The notes beneath the pieces are model-generated. The model saw nothing but the letters and a program-made list of their open reading frames with translations. It ran no database searches and was not told the DNA's origin. This document shows, one piece after another, positions 25,609-34,941 of a stretch of DNA of 45,574 bases. How positions within the stretch are numbered: the stretch's first letter is position 1; every line of letters starts with the position of its first letter. Made by a program: the position numbers and the translations under genes. This DNA comes from an uncultured Anaerolineaceae bacterium (GTDB taxonomy: Bacteria; Chloroflexota; Anaerolineae; Promineifilales; Promineifilaceae): positions 1-45,574 of the forward strand of contig CALBTC010000227.1 of NCBI GenBank assembly GCA_937967805.1, read 5' to 3'.

Positions 25609-27393
25609 TTAAATGCGCGTTAAAGCAAGCACCTGATCGCCCCGATCCAGTTCGTCTACAGTGGCAAACGGCAGCCGCACGCCATTGCGGGCAACAACCA
25701 GGGGTAGAGTCGATTTGACACTCAGACTATCTACCGTCAGCTTTTCGGCCAATGTTGTCGCTTCAACTTGAATTTTGGCTTCTTCCGTTTGCTGGTGAGA
25801 GAGCCAGTGATCCCATTCCGGCAAATTGTGCCATGATGCTGATAACGGCTGTATTGGTGTCTCGCTAATGATATTATTGAGCGATTGTTCGCCATTCATG
25901 AGCAAAGCCCGCACCTTAGGCACCTGGAACACTTCATAGGCCAGTTGCGCGGTTAAAACGTTGACCTCTTCATTGGGGGTTATGGCCAGAAACGCCTGGG
26001 CTTCGGCCGTGTTTGCCCGCGACAATACCTCAACATCCAGAGCAGTGCCGTAAACAACCGATAATCCTTCCGCCTCAGCTTGCTGGCAGTGCTGCAAGTT
26101 TTTGTCAATCAGCCAGACGGGCTGCGCCTCGGCCAGGGCTTTGGCCAGCGCCCGCGCCGTTGGTCCCGCGCCAATAATCACGGTGCCCTGCCGCTCATCG
26201 GCGGAGCGCACCAGTTCGCCGCGCCCTTTCAGCCATTCGCTGCCCCACTTGAGGAAAAGCGGTACGGCCGCTGTGGTAGCAATGGCCATGAAGACCAGAA
26301 TCGAGAAAATCTCGGCCGAAATGATCCCCATGCTCAAGCCGATTTGAGCCAGGATGATCTCCACCGCGCCACGGCCGTTCATGCCGGCACCCACAACCAC
26401 ACCTTCACGCCAACCGTTGCGGCTGGGCAGGTAAAAGAGCGCCGTGCCCACAATTTTGCCCAGCGTGGCCAGTACCACGACCCCAATCAACAACAAAAGA
26501 TCTGTCTGGAAGATGTTGAGCGAAACCTGAAAACCGGCCGTGACAAAGAAAATCGGTGCCAAAAAACCAATAGAGATGTCATGCACCACCTGGTTGAGCT
26601 GCCGCGAAAGTTTTGGCTCTAAAACAGACCCTTCCCGCAGGAACAAGCCCGCCAAAAAGCCACCTAAAATGGCATGCAAGCCGGCTAACTCGGCTAGCTC
26701 GGCAAACAGCAGGGCAATGAGCAAGATAAGCGTGGCGTTGAAGGTTCGGTTTGTCCAGCCCATTTTGCGCAGGCGCTGCCACAACGGGGGAAAGAGCTTT
26801 AAGCCCATGAAGCTAACCGCCGCAAAGAAAAGCGCCGCCTTGCCGGCCACAAGTGACAGATTGGCTATGCTAAAGCCGTCCGCTTCAAAAACGCCAATGA
26901 TGGCCGCAAAAACAATCAGGGCCAGGGTGTCAGACACCAGAGCCCCGGCCATCAAGACATGGGCCACCCTGGTATCTAGCAGCTTGAGATCAACTAAAAT
27001 GCGGGATTTTGTGGCCAGAGAAGTGACACCGGCGGCAATACCTACAAACAGGCCGGCAGCCACGGTGCCGCCCATCGCCACAATCAGCCAATAACAGAAG
27101 AGGAAGGGGGTAATAAATCCACCCAACGCAGCCAGGGTGCCGGCCCAAGATGCCTTGAACAAATCTTTGGGGTCAATCTCCATGCCGATGTACAGCATCA
27201 TGACCAGAACACCAATTTCAGCCAGGACTTCTAACCCTTCGCTGCTTTGCAGCAAACCCAGCAGGGGTGGACCTAAAATGATGCCGGCCATCAACTCACC
27301 GAAGATTGAGGGATAGCCCAACCGGGTGGCAAGATTGCCGGCCAGCCAGGCAGCTAATAAAACAAGTAACAAATTAAGGATGCTTAATTCCAT
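25609..27393 (-). CDS. CPA2/Kef-type cation:proton antiporter with TrkA-N domain
   Basis: The 594-residue protein has a 12-13 helix Na+/H+ exchanger domain (about 4-375), with the FGELMAGIILGPPLLG and LASTK-like (VTSLATKSRILVDL) regions. A Rossmann-type TrkA-N/RCK domain follows (about 400-515, starting VIIGAGPTARALAKAL, with acidic residue in WLIDKN) and a TrkA-C-like tail (about 540-594). Nucleotide binding by the RCK domain probably gates transport. It is 36 nt downstream of the Usp-like gene and 18 nt upstream of the M50 gene, which suggests one operon. Confidence 0.92.
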   Translation of the reverse strand: MELSILNLLLVLLAAWLAGNLATRLGYPSIFGELMAGIILGPPLLGLLQSSEGLEVLAEIGVLVMMLYIGMEIDPKDLFKASWAGTLAALGGFITPFLFCYWLIVAMGGTVAAGLFVGIAAGVTSLATKSRILVDLKLLDTRVAHVLMAGALVSDTLALIVFAAIIGVFEADGFSIANLSLVAGKAALFFAAVSFMGLKLFPPLWQRLRKMGWTNRTFNATLILLIALLFAELAELAGLHAILGGFLAGLFLREGSVLEPKLSRQLNQVVHDISIGFLAPIFFVTAGFQVSLNIFQTDLLLLIGVVVLATLGKIVGTALFYLPSRNGWREGVVVGAGMNGRGAVEIILAQIGLSMGIISAEIFSILVFMAIATTAAVPLFLKWGSEWLKGRGELVRSADERQGTVIIGAGPTARALAKALAEAQPVWLIDKNLQHCQQAEAEGLSVVYGTALDVEVLSRANTAEAQAFLAITPNEEVNVLTAQLAYEVFQVPKVRALLMNGEQSLNNIISETPIQPLSASWHNLPEWDHWLSHQQTEEAKIQVEATTLAEKLTVDSLSVKSTLPLVVARNGVRLPFATVDELDRGDQVLALTRI

Positions 27394-27428
27394 AATTGCA
27401 TGTTCTCCTACTTTTTTTCTGGCTAGCC

Positions 27429-28196
27429 CTAAAGATTCGCCAGATGTTTTTTTTGTTGAATCGTTTCAGAAAAATGGGGTTTGGCGATCAGAATGGATTG
27501 CCTGGTCCATTGCAGCAAGGGATCAAGCAAGCTGTCTAATCGCCAATAAAAGAGGCGACATTCCGGTTCACTGCCCAATACAATGAGGTCATAGGCGTTG
27601 CCGGCTACTTCTTGCTGAACAATGTATTCTGGTGAGCAGTGGCTAACCTTCAGCACACCGTTAATCTGGCGAGTGGCCAACTGGTGCAGCGCAGCACGAA
27701 TATGACGGCCAGAAACAGTGTTGGCCTTTAGCAAACCAAACTGATCTTTTTGGGCTTCGCTGGGCGGCCGGACGACCAGCAAGGTTACCTGGCAATTGTT
27801 ATGTTTGGTCAGTTTAAGCCCCCATTCGATCGTTGCTTTGTCAGTGGCTTCACCGCGCAAAATGAGCAAGAGACGGCGTAGCGGCCAGCAGGGTTCACGT
27901 ATTAGCAAGATGGATGACTTGACGCGTGAAAGGGAACCGGCCGTCTGGAGAAACGGCCGTGTTAATGAATGCCAACCAGTTTCATTAAAAAGAAGCAAAT
28001 CATAATGAGACGATACGCTCTCAGTAAGCTCTGCCAGCGAGTTAAGTTCGCCCGTCTGCCATGCCAGCTTTCCCTGCAAAAAGTGCGCCACCTGCTGCAC
28101 ATAAGCGAAATGCTCACCTGAACCATTCGCCTGCTCCGAAAGACAGGCTAGCAGCTGCAATCCTTGTTTATAACCATTGTCTTTGTCTATTGACAT
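27429..28196 (-). CDS. Tandem universal-stress-protein-like protein
   Basis: The 255-residue soluble protein looks like two degenerate UspA folds. The second half (about 105-240) is clearest: LLLILRGEATDKATIEWGLK at its start and YDLIVLGSE near the end. The classical GxxG ATP loop is incomplete, so nucleotide binding is uncertain. It heads the Usp-Kef-M50 group, as Usp domains often accompany or regulate antiporters. The start ATG has only a weak ribosome site. Confidence 0.7.
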   Translation of the reverse strand: MSIDKDNGYKQGLQLLACLSEQANGSGEHFAYVQQVAHFLQGKLAWQTGELNSLAELTESVSSHYDLLLFNETGWHSLTRPFLQTAGSLSRVKSSILLIREPCWPLRRLLLILRGEATDKATIEWGLKLTKHNNCQVTLLVVRPPSEAQKDQFGLLKANTVSGRHIRAALHQLATRQINGVLKVSHCSPEYIVQQEVAGNAYDLIVLGSEPECRLFYWRLDSLLDPLLQWTRQSILIAKPHFSETIQQKKHLANL

Positions 28197-28321
28197 ACAT
28201 TGTGTCCAATATCAACCGTTGCCGATGGGCAGAATTCCATCACCTTATCAGGATGACACAAGCAGATCACAAACTGCGTTCTAAAGTTGTTACAAAGCTG
28301 ATCCAATTGGGAAGTTCGTGA

Positions 28322-28436
28322 CCGTCCGCAAATACATTAGCGGAATTGTGCAGACGGTTTACTAGTAAGCGGCCAACAATAACTGCCCTTTTTAGTTGGC
28401 CGCTTACTTCGTGTGGAGATCACCAAATTTTTGGTG
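28322..28436. promoter_or_regulatory. Hairpin-rich intergenic segment with a CACCAAATTTTTGGTG palindrome
   Basis: The 404-bp gap at 28197-28600 contains an imperfect inverted repeat at 28322-28357, a perfect 14-bp inverted repeat (AGTAAGCGGCCAAC at 28364-28377, complement at 28395-28408) with a T-rich loop, and the palindrome CACCAAATTTTTGGTG at 28421-28436. That palindrome resembles the sites upstream of the DUF2089 gene. It lies between divergent genes, so operator sites for the response regulator downstream are also plausible. No gene is visible. Confidence 0.45.
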
Positions 28437-28600
28437 CAAGTTAATCGTATCGGGTCTGGCGCAATATCGACGAAATCGTTTGACAGGGAACGTAAAACAG
28501 GTAAAGATTGAAGCTCAAACTGCTGCGTGGTTTTGCAAAAATTCTGTGATTTGTGAGCTATAGTCCAACTTTGCCAAATCCATTGGTCTTGAGGCAATCG

Positions 28601-29326
28601 GTGAAACAACAAGAAGAGTCTCCCCTGATTTTGCTGGTGGACGATGAGGAATCCATTTTATCTACATTGACAATGTTCCTCGAATTGTCCGGTTTCCAAA
28701 TAATTACCGCCAGCACGGGCCTGGAAGCATTGAACAAGGTTCACACCCATCGGCCTGATCTGGTGGTGCTGGATGTGTTGATGCCCCAGCTTGATGGGCG
28801 CGGTGCGCTGCGCCAGCTGCGCCAGCGCAACGATTGGACGCCGGTTATTTTGCTGACACAGGTTGCGGGAACGGCACAGCGGGTCATGGCTATTGAAGAA
28901 GGCGCGGACGATTATTTAAATAAACCGTTTGATCCCCAGGAGTTGGTGGCCCGCATCCGGGCCGTTTTGCGTCGTACCCAATCTGGCAAACAGCCTTTGC
29001 AATCGACCCGCCGACTGAAGAGCGACCATGTTGAGCTGGACCGCAGTGCCCGCCGCGTTTTTGTTCATGGTCAGGAAGTGCCCATGACCCCCAAATCTGT
29101 CTCAATTCTGGAACATTTTATGACGCACCCGGACGAACTCATCACGCGGGAGCGGCTGCTGGATGTGGTTTGGGGCTGGGAGAGCGGTGTGGGGGAACGG
29201 GTGGTGGACACGCGCATGGTGGAGCTGCGCCGTGCCCTGCAGGATGATTCATCTGCGCCGAGGTTTATTGAGACGGTGCCCAATGCCGGCTATCGTTGGA
29301 TCGCCCCGGTGGAAGTGGTGTCATGA
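28601..29326 (+). CDS. OmpR/PhoB-family response regulator
   Basis: The roughly 241-residue regulator has a receiver (acidic pair Asp14-Asp15, phospho-acceptor Asp58 in VVLDVLMP, YLNKPFD loop) and a C-terminal winged helix (about 145-238, ending FIETVPNAGYRWI). GTG 28601 has GAGG six nt upstream; a GTG at 28553 is open too but has no ribosome site. The ATGA overlap with the downstream kinase makes them a translationally coupled pair. Confidence 0.9.
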   Translation: MKQQEESPLILLVDDEESILSTLTMFLELSGFQIITASTGLEALNKVHTHRPDLVVLDVLMPQLDGRGALRQLRQRNDWTPVILLTQVAGTAQRVMAIEEGADDYLNKPFDPQELVARIRAVLRRTQSGKQPLQSTRRLKSDHVELDRSARRVFVHGQEVPMTPKSVSILEHFMTHPDELITRERLLDVVWGWESGVGERVVDTRMVELRRALQDDSSAPRFIETVPNAGYRWIAPVEVVS

Positions 29327-30234
29327 GGCTGCTTAAGAATCGCTATTTTTTGCTCCCTATCATGCTTGGTCTTTTTGGCCTGCTTTTGCTGCTGCGGGTG
29401 TTTGCGGGTGGTTCTTTAATTTTGGTGCCAGAAGATATAGACGTTGTCATTCTGGTGCTTTTTCTGAGCCTGGCGATTGTGGCGGCCATTCACACGCTGG
29501 TGCGCCTGTCGATGGGCTATTTGCGGGAATTGAGCGTGCAGCGGGTGAGGCGCGAAACGTTGACGGAACACGGCCGTTTCTTGCGCCGCCTCGATCACGA
29601 ATTGAAAAATCCTCTAACTACTCTAAGAGCAGGATTGAGCACCCTCTCCTTAACCAATCTGGATGAAAAGCAGCAGCACCTCATCCAAACGATGCAAACC
29701 GAAACGCTGCGCTTGAGCAAGCTGGTATCTGATTTACGCAAATTGTCTGATCTGGAAGCCCAGCCGCTCAACTTGCAGCTAATCAATATTGAAGCCTTTA
29801 TTCAGGACGTGATGCAGATGGAGCAAGAACGCTTTGAAGCTGCCGGGCGTCGCTTAACCAGTCAGGTGGGGGCTGATAGGAGCGAATGGGTGCTGGATGA
29901 AGATTTGTTGACGCTGGCAGTACACAATTTGCTAGATAACGCCCTCAAATATACGCGACCAGGAGATACCGTTCAGTTGAACGTACAGGCCCAAACCGGA
30001 CTGGTTATCCGGGTGGTAGACAACGGTCGAGGCATTCTGCCTGAAGCGCTGCCACACGTTTGGGAGGAACTGTATCGGGCCGAACAGATGCAGGAAAGGG
30101 TGTCTGGCAGCGGCATTGGCCTGACGCTGGTGAAAGCGATTGTGGAACGGCACGGCGGCAGCGTGTCAATAAGCAGCGAGCCAGGGGTAGAAACGGCCGT
30201 TTCCCTCACCCTACCGCTCATCTCCCTACCCTAA
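29323..30234 (+). CDS. Membrane sensor histidine kinase, short form
   Basis: The 303-residue kinase has two membrane helices (about 8-27 and 39-62) separated by a very short outside loop, then HisKA with His92 (RRLDHELKNPLTTLR), and HATPase with N-box (NLLDNALKYTRPG), G1 (VVDNGRGILPE) and G2 (GSGIGLTLVK) motifs. HAMP and a sensor domain are lacking, so the signal is probably sensed within the membrane, as in intramembrane-sensing kinases. Start ATG 29323 overlaps the regulator stop. Confidence 0.9.
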   Translation: MRLLKNRYFLLPIMLGLFGLLLLLRVFAGGSLILVPEDIDVVILVLFLSLAIVAAIHTLVRLSMGYLRELSVQRVRRETLTEHGRFLRRLDHELKNPLTTLRAGLSTLSLTNLDEKQQHLIQTMQTETLRLSKLVSDLRKLSDLEAQPLNLQLINIEAFIQDVMQMEQERFEAAGRRLTSQVGADRSEWVLDEDLLTLAVHNLLDNALKYTRPGDTVQLNVQAQTGLVIRVVDNGRGILPEALPHVWEELYRAEQMQERVSGSGIGLTLVKAIVERHGGSVSISSEPGVETAVSLTLPLISLP

Positions 30235-30357
30235 CACCCCATGTTTCAAAATCTGAACATCGGCTGAATACCCCTATAACATCCCTGTTTTATACTCCTT
30301 TTTATACAAAAAAATTCAATGATTAAGGGCATAAAGCTGCCCTAAAAGGAGTCGAAG

Positions 30358-30900
30358 ATGGGCAAAAAGGTTCGCATAATTTTGGCATTGGCGCTAATTG
30401 TTTTTATGTCTTTTTGGACGTTCAACCAGATTCGTGAGCGCAGTTACAGTGGTTCAAAAATAGCCTTTGATGTGGGGAACGGATCGCTTGTCGTTAACAA
30501 TCGCGGGCAGGAAGCTATTCCGGTTGAGATGCGTTCGGTTGGACGCCTGGCCACGTTTCGTATCGAAAGCCGGGAAATCAATTTAGCAGAAACATCAAAG
30601 CGTCAGACCATTGGTGGCACCACCTATCATGTGGTGGCTTTTGAACTACCGCCGGGACAGACGGCCGTTGAAATAGTGCGTGGCTCCGATGTCATGTTTG
30701 TTTCCAACTCCAGCCAGCGAATTGATGCAACCGTCACGCCCATGAACGCCAGCAGCACCCGGACAACGCTGTTCTTTTCCGGTATCGTCGTCCTTGCTGC
30801 CCTCTACTACATTTCTCGCCTGGTCAATCATCAATGGATTGGCACCGTACGTACGGTGATTCCTTTTAACAAACTGCGACTCAGGCGGAAAGAAGCCTAA
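30358..30900 (+). CDS. Two-helix membrane protein of unknown function
   Basis: The 180-residue protein has an N-terminal membrane anchor (about 6-23), a beta-rich extracytoplasmic region (about 35-135), and a second helix (about 140-158) with a basic C-terminal tail (LRLRRKEA). AAAAGGAG lies at good spacing before the ATG. I do not recognise the family. It lies 123 nt after the short kinase and could be its target or partner. Confidence 0.65.
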   Translation: MGKKVRIILALALIVFMSFWTFNQIRERSYSGSKIAFDVGNGSLVVNNRGQEAIPVEMRSVGRLATFRIESREINLAETSKRQTIGGTTYHVVAFELPPGQTAVEIVRGSDVMFVSNSSQRIDATVTPMNASSTRTTLFFSGIVVLAALYYISRLVNHQWIGTVRTVIPFNKLRLRRKEA

Positions 30901-31037
30901 ACGGCGATTGCGGCTCGCAAAAATTTAATCTCATGCTCAGGCTGACAAAATCTGTCGGCCTGTTTTTTATGGGCCTATGCAGCAGGCGAGTTATACTTGT
31001 ATGAATTGGGGAAGTCTGCCTGAGGCTGAGAAACAGT

Positions 31038-31544
31038 ATGAAAGCTGAATTAGATAAAGTTCTCAATCAACTGGTGGTTACGGCGCTAACCGTCTTTATT
31101 TTGGTGGTGCTGCTTTTGGCCGCTCTGGTCGTGCGCCAGCTTTGGCTTCAGCAGCAAATAGCGAATATCAGCGACGATGTGCAGGTTAATCTTGAAGACC
31201 TGGAAGCCATAACCGAAGATATTCAGCGAGATTTGGCCGAAAGTCCCACCACCATTGATCCAGAAAGCCTGGATGAAGTGACAGAAGCCCTGGATGATGT
31301 GGATGAGCGTTTGGACCAGATTGAAGAAGGGCTTGACGATCTAAATGATGTGGCCTTTGCACAGGAAAATCCAGCTAACGATGATTCTGCTGTTGCGGAC
31401 AGCGACACAAACTCCCTTGTAGCCCAGGAGCAGGTGGACGGCATCTTTACGATTTTTGCTGTTCTCATTGGCGTAACCAGCATTGTGGTAGCTATTTTGT
31501 TGGGTACGGCCGTACGCATATATCAAAAGAGCGTTTTTTCCTGA
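31038..31544 (+). CDS. Membrane protein with acidic coiled-coil between two helices
   Basis: The 168-residue protein has a first helix (about 10-35), a strongly acidic heptad-like region (about 40-110, with repeated LDxVDExLDxIEEGLDDL), a Asn/Asp/Ser-rich spacer, and a second helix (about 137-160) ending in a short basic tail. The heptad pattern suggests an oligomeric coiled coil outside the membrane. No family is recognised. The 134 nt that follow hold only short out-of-frame remnants. Confidence 0.65.
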   Translation: MKAELDKVLNQLVVTALTVFILVVLLLAALVVRQLWLQQQIANISDDVQVNLEDLEAITEDIQRDLAESPTTIDPESLDEVTEALDDVDERLDQIEEGLDDLNDVAFAQENPANDDSAVADSDTNSLVAQEQVDGIFTIFAVLIGVTSIVVAILLGTAVRIYQKSVFS

Positions 31545-31678
31545 CTATGCGACTCAGCCAGAGCCCAAGCTTCCGGGATGAGCAAATGTCACTCAAAGAG
31601 TTTTTGGAGCGTGTCGCCTGCTATTTGCGTGATGTATGAGACGTGATACAGCTTTTTTCTGTTCACATATCACGCCGT

Positions 31679-32491
31679 TTAGCTGCCGAACAGTCTGCCC
31701 AGCAGCCCCCCATCTGACTTTTTCTCTTTAATTTTTTCTTCCAACTGCCGTGCTGCGGGAAAATCTTTCAGCCGCAGCGTTTGTTGATTGCACTTATCCG
31801 CTTCTTCGATATCTTCCAACTGCCAATGGACAATGCTTAACTTGTGCCACAGCAGCGGGTTATTGTTGTCAAAGTGGAGCGCCTCCTGGTAGGCGTTTTT
31901 GGCTTCGGGCCACATCTTTTGGGCAAAGTAAAAATCTGCCAGTTGGGCGCGCATGGCCAGTCGTTGGGGAACGGTAACGGCCGCTTCCGCCGCCTCATTA
32001 AACCAATGCACCGTCTGCTCCAAATCGCCCACCGCCTGCCAGTACGCAACTTCAATACGATGGAGAAAGTAATCTTCCGGCCTCAGATCATGCAGATAAT
32101 CTAGCACGGTGCGGGCATCTTCAAGACGGCCGTTATGCACATAAATCAACGGCTCCAGCATATTGATTTCCCATACATCTGGCTCTATATCCTGCGCCTT
32201 TTCCAACCAATCCATCGCCGCTTCCAGGCCGCCAGCATCATAGCTGCCATCTTTTTCCTCGGAGGCGGCAATGAGCGTATAGGCCACACCGGCATAGGCA
32301 AACGGCAGCGAGCCACCGGTTACAAACGTTTTAAGCGCCGCCGTCAGCTGGGTGGGATCACCGCTATAGTCATCTACTTTTTCTAATCCGACCAAAAAAG
32401 ATTGCCGTCCTTGTTCGGTGGCAGCTTCAGTCGTTGGCCAATTAATTTTTTCCAGAAGTGGCAGGAGCCGGGCAATAATTTGTTGACCCAT
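31679..32491 (-). CDS. TPR-like repeat protein
   Basis: The 270-residue soluble protein consists mostly of helical pairs resembling tetratricopeptide repeats (clear units at about 85-110, 115-145, 150-180, 185-215 and 218-245). There is no signal peptide. AAGGATAA precedes the ATG. It sits just downstream of the groEL region on the same strand but is separated from it by a hairpin and a repeat block, so separate transcription is likely. It is probably a protein-protein scaffold. Confidence 0.8.
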   Translation of the reverse strand: MGQQIIARLLPLLEKINWPTTEAATEQGRQSFLVGLEKVDDYSGDPTQLTAALKTFVTGGSLPFAYAGVAYTLIAASEEKDGSYDAGGLEAAMDWLEKAQDIEPDVWEINMLEPLIYVHNGRLEDARTVLDYLHDLRPEDYFLHRIEVAYWQAVGDLEQTVHWFNEAAEAAVTVPQRLAMRAQLADFYFAQKMWPEAKNAYQEALHFDNNNPLLWHKLSIVHWQLEDIEEADKCNQQTLRLKDFPAARQLEEKIKEKKSDGGLLGRLFGS

Positions 32492-32626
32492 TAATTATCC
32501 TTTTGCGTTGACCATGCATCCTTTGCCTGTATGACAGATGATCGATGCTTGGGGGAACGGCCGTAAAACACCAGGCGACCTTAAACATTACCAACATGCC
32601 TAGTGTAACTGCCCCTCGCCAAAATG

Positions 32627-32669
32627 AAAAGACCCGCCCTGACTGACTGTAGCCAGAGCGAGTCTTTTT
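32627..32669. terminator. Hairpin terminator between groEL and the TPR gene
   Basis: AAAAGACCCGCCCTG and CAGAGCGAGTCTTTTT are imperfectly complementary arms flanked by A/T tracts. It is located about 100 nt beyond the groEL stop, so it fits rho-independent termination of groES-groEL and may work in both directions. Confidence 0.65.
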
Positions 32670-32760
32670 GGTAATCGGTATTCGGTAATCAGTTATCAGT
32701 GTTCAGTAAATCAGAATTCAGTTTTTACCGATTACTGATTACTGACCTACTGTTCACCGG
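32670..32760. repeat. TAATCGGTAATC-type intergenic repeat, second copy
   Basis: Units such as GGTAATCGGTATTCGGTAAT and the inverted ACCGATTACTGATTACTG form a long hairpin. The family is the same as at about 2060-2170. Here too it sits just beyond a gene end (groEL). Confidence 0.65.
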
Positions 32761-32769
32761 TCGCCGGAC

Positions 32770-34416
32770 TTAGAAGCCCATACCACCGCCGGGCATACCG
32801 CCGCCCGCAGGCATTGGCGGTTCTTCTTCAGGAATGTCGGTGATCAACGCTTCAGTTGTCAGCACCATCGAGGCGATGGAAGCGGCATTTTCCAGTGCGC
32901 CACGGGTCACTTTGGCCGGGTCGATGATGCCCGCTTTCACCATGTCGGTGTATTCACCGGTCATCACGTTGTAGCCAATGTTGTTGTTTTTCTCTCTTTC
33001 CTGTGCCTGACGCACGTTCTGGATCACCACGTCACCATTTTGGCCGGCGTTTTCGGCAATCTTGCGCATCGGCGCTTCCAAAGCACGCTGCAAAATGCCA
33101 ACACCGGTCATCTGGTCGCCTTCCGGCACGGAAACATCGTTCAGGGCGGGCAAGGCGTTGAGCAGGGCCACACCACCACCAGGCACGATGCCTTCTTCAA
33201 CGGCCGCACGGGTGGCGCTCAGGGCATCTTCTACGCGGTGCTTCTTCTCTTTTAACTCAACCTCAGTGGCTGCACCGACGCGAATAATCGCCACGCCACC
33301 GGCCAGCTTGGCCAGACGTTCCTGCAATTTTTCGCGATCATAGTCAGAAGTGCTGCGGTCAATCTCCACTTTGATTTGCTCAACACGGGCCTTGATCTGC
33401 CCTTCATCACCCTGACCATCCACGACGGTGGTGTCGTCTTTGGTGGAGACGATTTTGGCAGCGCGACCCAGGTCACTTAGCTGCACGCTGTCCAGCTTGC
33501 GGCCCATCTCTTCGGTGATAACCTGACCACCGGTGAGGATGGCAATATCTTGCAGCATTGCTTTCCGACGATCGCCAAAGCCAGGGGCTTTAATGGCCAG
33601 CGCGTTGATCATGCCGCGCAGTTTGTTCAGCACCAGGGTCGCCAGCGCTTCACCGTCTACATCTTCGGCGATGATGACCAGGTTTTTCTTGCCGGTCTGC
33701 ACCAGTTTTTCCAGAATCGGAATAATGTCCTGGGCGGAGCTGATTTTCTTGTCGTGGATAAGGATATGGGCATCTTCAATCACGGCTTCCATCGTATCGG
33801 AATCAGTGACGAAGTAGGGGCTGATGTAGCCACGGTCAAACTGCATACCTTCCACGTATTCAGTTTCAAATTCCAGAGAGCGAGACTCTTCTACAGTGAT
33901 GACGCCGTCTTTACCCACTTTGTCCATCACGTCGGCAATCAGTTCGCCAATGCTGGTGTCTTGCGCCGAGATGGAAGCGACAGAAGCAATTTCTGCTTTG
34001 TCGTCGATGGAAATAGCCATGCTGCGGATTTTGTCGGCCAGTGCGAGCGTACCGGCTTCAATACCCCGCTTAAGGAGCATCGGATTGGCACCGGCAGCAA
34101 TGTTCTTCAAACCTTCGTTAACAATATTTTGCGCCAATACGGTGGCGGTGGTGGTACCATCACCGGCGATGTCGTTGGTTTTGGTGGCTGCTTCTTTCAG
34201 CAGTTGGGCGCCCATATTCTCATAAGGGTCTTCCAGTTCAATTTCTTTGGCCACGGTTACACCATCGTGGGTGATGGTGGGGGCACCAAATTTTTTGTCT
34301 AAGGCAACGTTGCGGCCTTTGGGACCAAGCGTGGTGGAAACGGCCGTTGCCAATGTATCTATACCTTTCTTCAGCTTACGCCGAGCTTCTTCAGAAAATG
34401 CAAGTTGTTTCGCCAT
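32770..34416 (-). CDS. groL: Chaperonin GroEL (Hsp60)
   Basis: The 548-residue protein is a full-length group I chaperonin: [13 protein letters not shown]ase motif near residue 85, ATP-site GGGVALLNA region near 410, and a Gly-Met-rich tail ([11 protein letters not shown]). It assembles into double heptameric rings and folds proteins with GroES. ATG 34416 matches the conserved MAKQ start; a TTG two codons upstream is ignored. It lies 88 nt downstream of groES in the same CIRCE-controlled operon. Confidence 0.98.
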   Translation of the reverse strand: MAKQLAFSEEARRKLKKGIDTLATAVSTTLGPKGRNVALDKKFGAPTITHDGVTVAKEIELEDPYENMGAQLLKEAATKTNDIAGDGTTTATVLAQNIVNEGLKNIAAGANPMLLKRGIEAGTLALADKIRSMAISIDDKAEIASVASISAQDTSIGELIADVMDKVGKDGVITVEESRSLEFETEYVEGMQFDRGYISPYFVTDSDTMEAVIEDAHILIHDKKISSAQDIIPILEKLVQTGKKNLVIIAEDVDGEALATLVLNKLRGMINALAIKAPGFGDRRKAMLQDIAILTGGQVITEEMGRKLDSVQLSDLGRAAKIVSTKDDTTVVDGQGDEGQIKARVEQIKVEIDRSTSDYDREKLQERLAKLAGGVAIIRVGAATEVELKEKKHRVEDALSATRAAVEEGIVPGGGVALLNALPALNDVSVPEGDQMTGVGILQRALEAPMRKIAENAGQNGDVVIQNVRQAQEREKNNNIGYNVMTGEYTDMVKAGIIDPAKVTRGALENAASIASMVLTTEALITDIPEEEPPMPAGGGMPGGGMGF

Positions 34417-34504
34417 TTTCAATTATCTCCTGTGATAAATATCGGCAAACTATTTATGTGCGGCAAAATAACTTATTGTTTGCCGCCGCAGTTTGCACGG
34501 TAAA

Positions 34505-34795
34505 TTAGCCTTCTACAATAGCCAGAACGTCAGTTTCTTTGAGGATGAGCAATTTTTTGCCGTCGATTTTGACCTCGGTGCCGCCGTACTTGGCATACAG
34601 CACCTTATCGCCGACCTTCACATCCATCTTTACACGCTTACCATCGTCATCACGACGGCCAGGGCCAATGGCGATCACTTCGCCTTCCTGTGGCTTCTCT
34701 TTCGCAGTTTCTGGCAACACAAGACCAGAGGGGGTAGTTTGTTCGCGCTCCAAAGGTTCAACAACCAAGCGATCACCCAGCGGTTTGAGCTTCAT
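34505..34795 (-). CDS. groS: Co-chaperonin GroES (Hsp10)
   Basis: The 96-residue protein shows [16 protein letters not shown] at the N-terminus, the mobile loop ([17 protein letters not shown]) and the [20 protein letters not shown] core. AAGGAG lies 8 nt before ATG 34795; GTG 34804 is less likely. It is the first gene of the heat-shock operon. Confidence 0.97.
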   Translation of the reverse strand: MKLKPLGDRLVVEPLEREQTTPSGLVLPETAKEKPQEGEVIAIGPGRRDDDGKRVKMDVKVGDKVLYAKYGGTEVKIDGKKLLILKETDVLAIVEG

Positions 34796-34839
34796 ACCTA
34801 ACACTCCTTATTTGTAAATTTTCTTTTCAAAGTGGGGAT

Positions 34840-34866
34840 TTAGCACTCTATCAACGAGAGTGCTAA
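34840..34866. promoter_or_regulatory. CIRCE element (HrcA operator), perfect
   Basis: TTAGCACTC-N9-GAGTGCTAA is an exact match to the consensus inverted repeat. It lies between the promoter and groES, where HrcA would block transcription at normal temperature. Confidence 0.97.
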
Positions 34867-34879
34867 TGAACACAAGGAC

Positions 34880-34907
34880 ATTCTAACAGAATTTTGGCTG
34901 ATGTCAA
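34880..34907 (-). promoter_or_regulatory. groES-groEL sigma-70-type promoter
   Basis: On the minus strand, TTGACA (34902-34907) and TAGAAT (34880-34885) are separated by 16 bp. Transcription should start around 34873 and run through the perfect CIRCE. Confidence 0.75.
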
Positions 34908-34914
34908 GACAATT

Positions 34915-34941
34915 CTAGCACTCTTTTGAAGGGATTGCTAA
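34915..34941. promoter_or_regulatory. Second, imperfect CIRCE element
   Basis: CTAGCACTC-N9-GATTGCTAA differs from the consensus at two positions. It lies just upstream of the -35 box, immediately after the stop of the upstream TPR gene. The promoter is therefore bracketed by two HrcA sites. Confidence 0.8.

Noticed and set aside
28337..28612. Possible small gene on the minus strand upstream of the second response regulator
   Set aside because: The frame overlaps strong inverted repeats and lacks a ribosome site; composition is not gene-like.
33550..34302. Long plus-strand frame opposite groEL
   Set aside because: It is an antisense shadow of a highly biased gene with no recognisable protein features.
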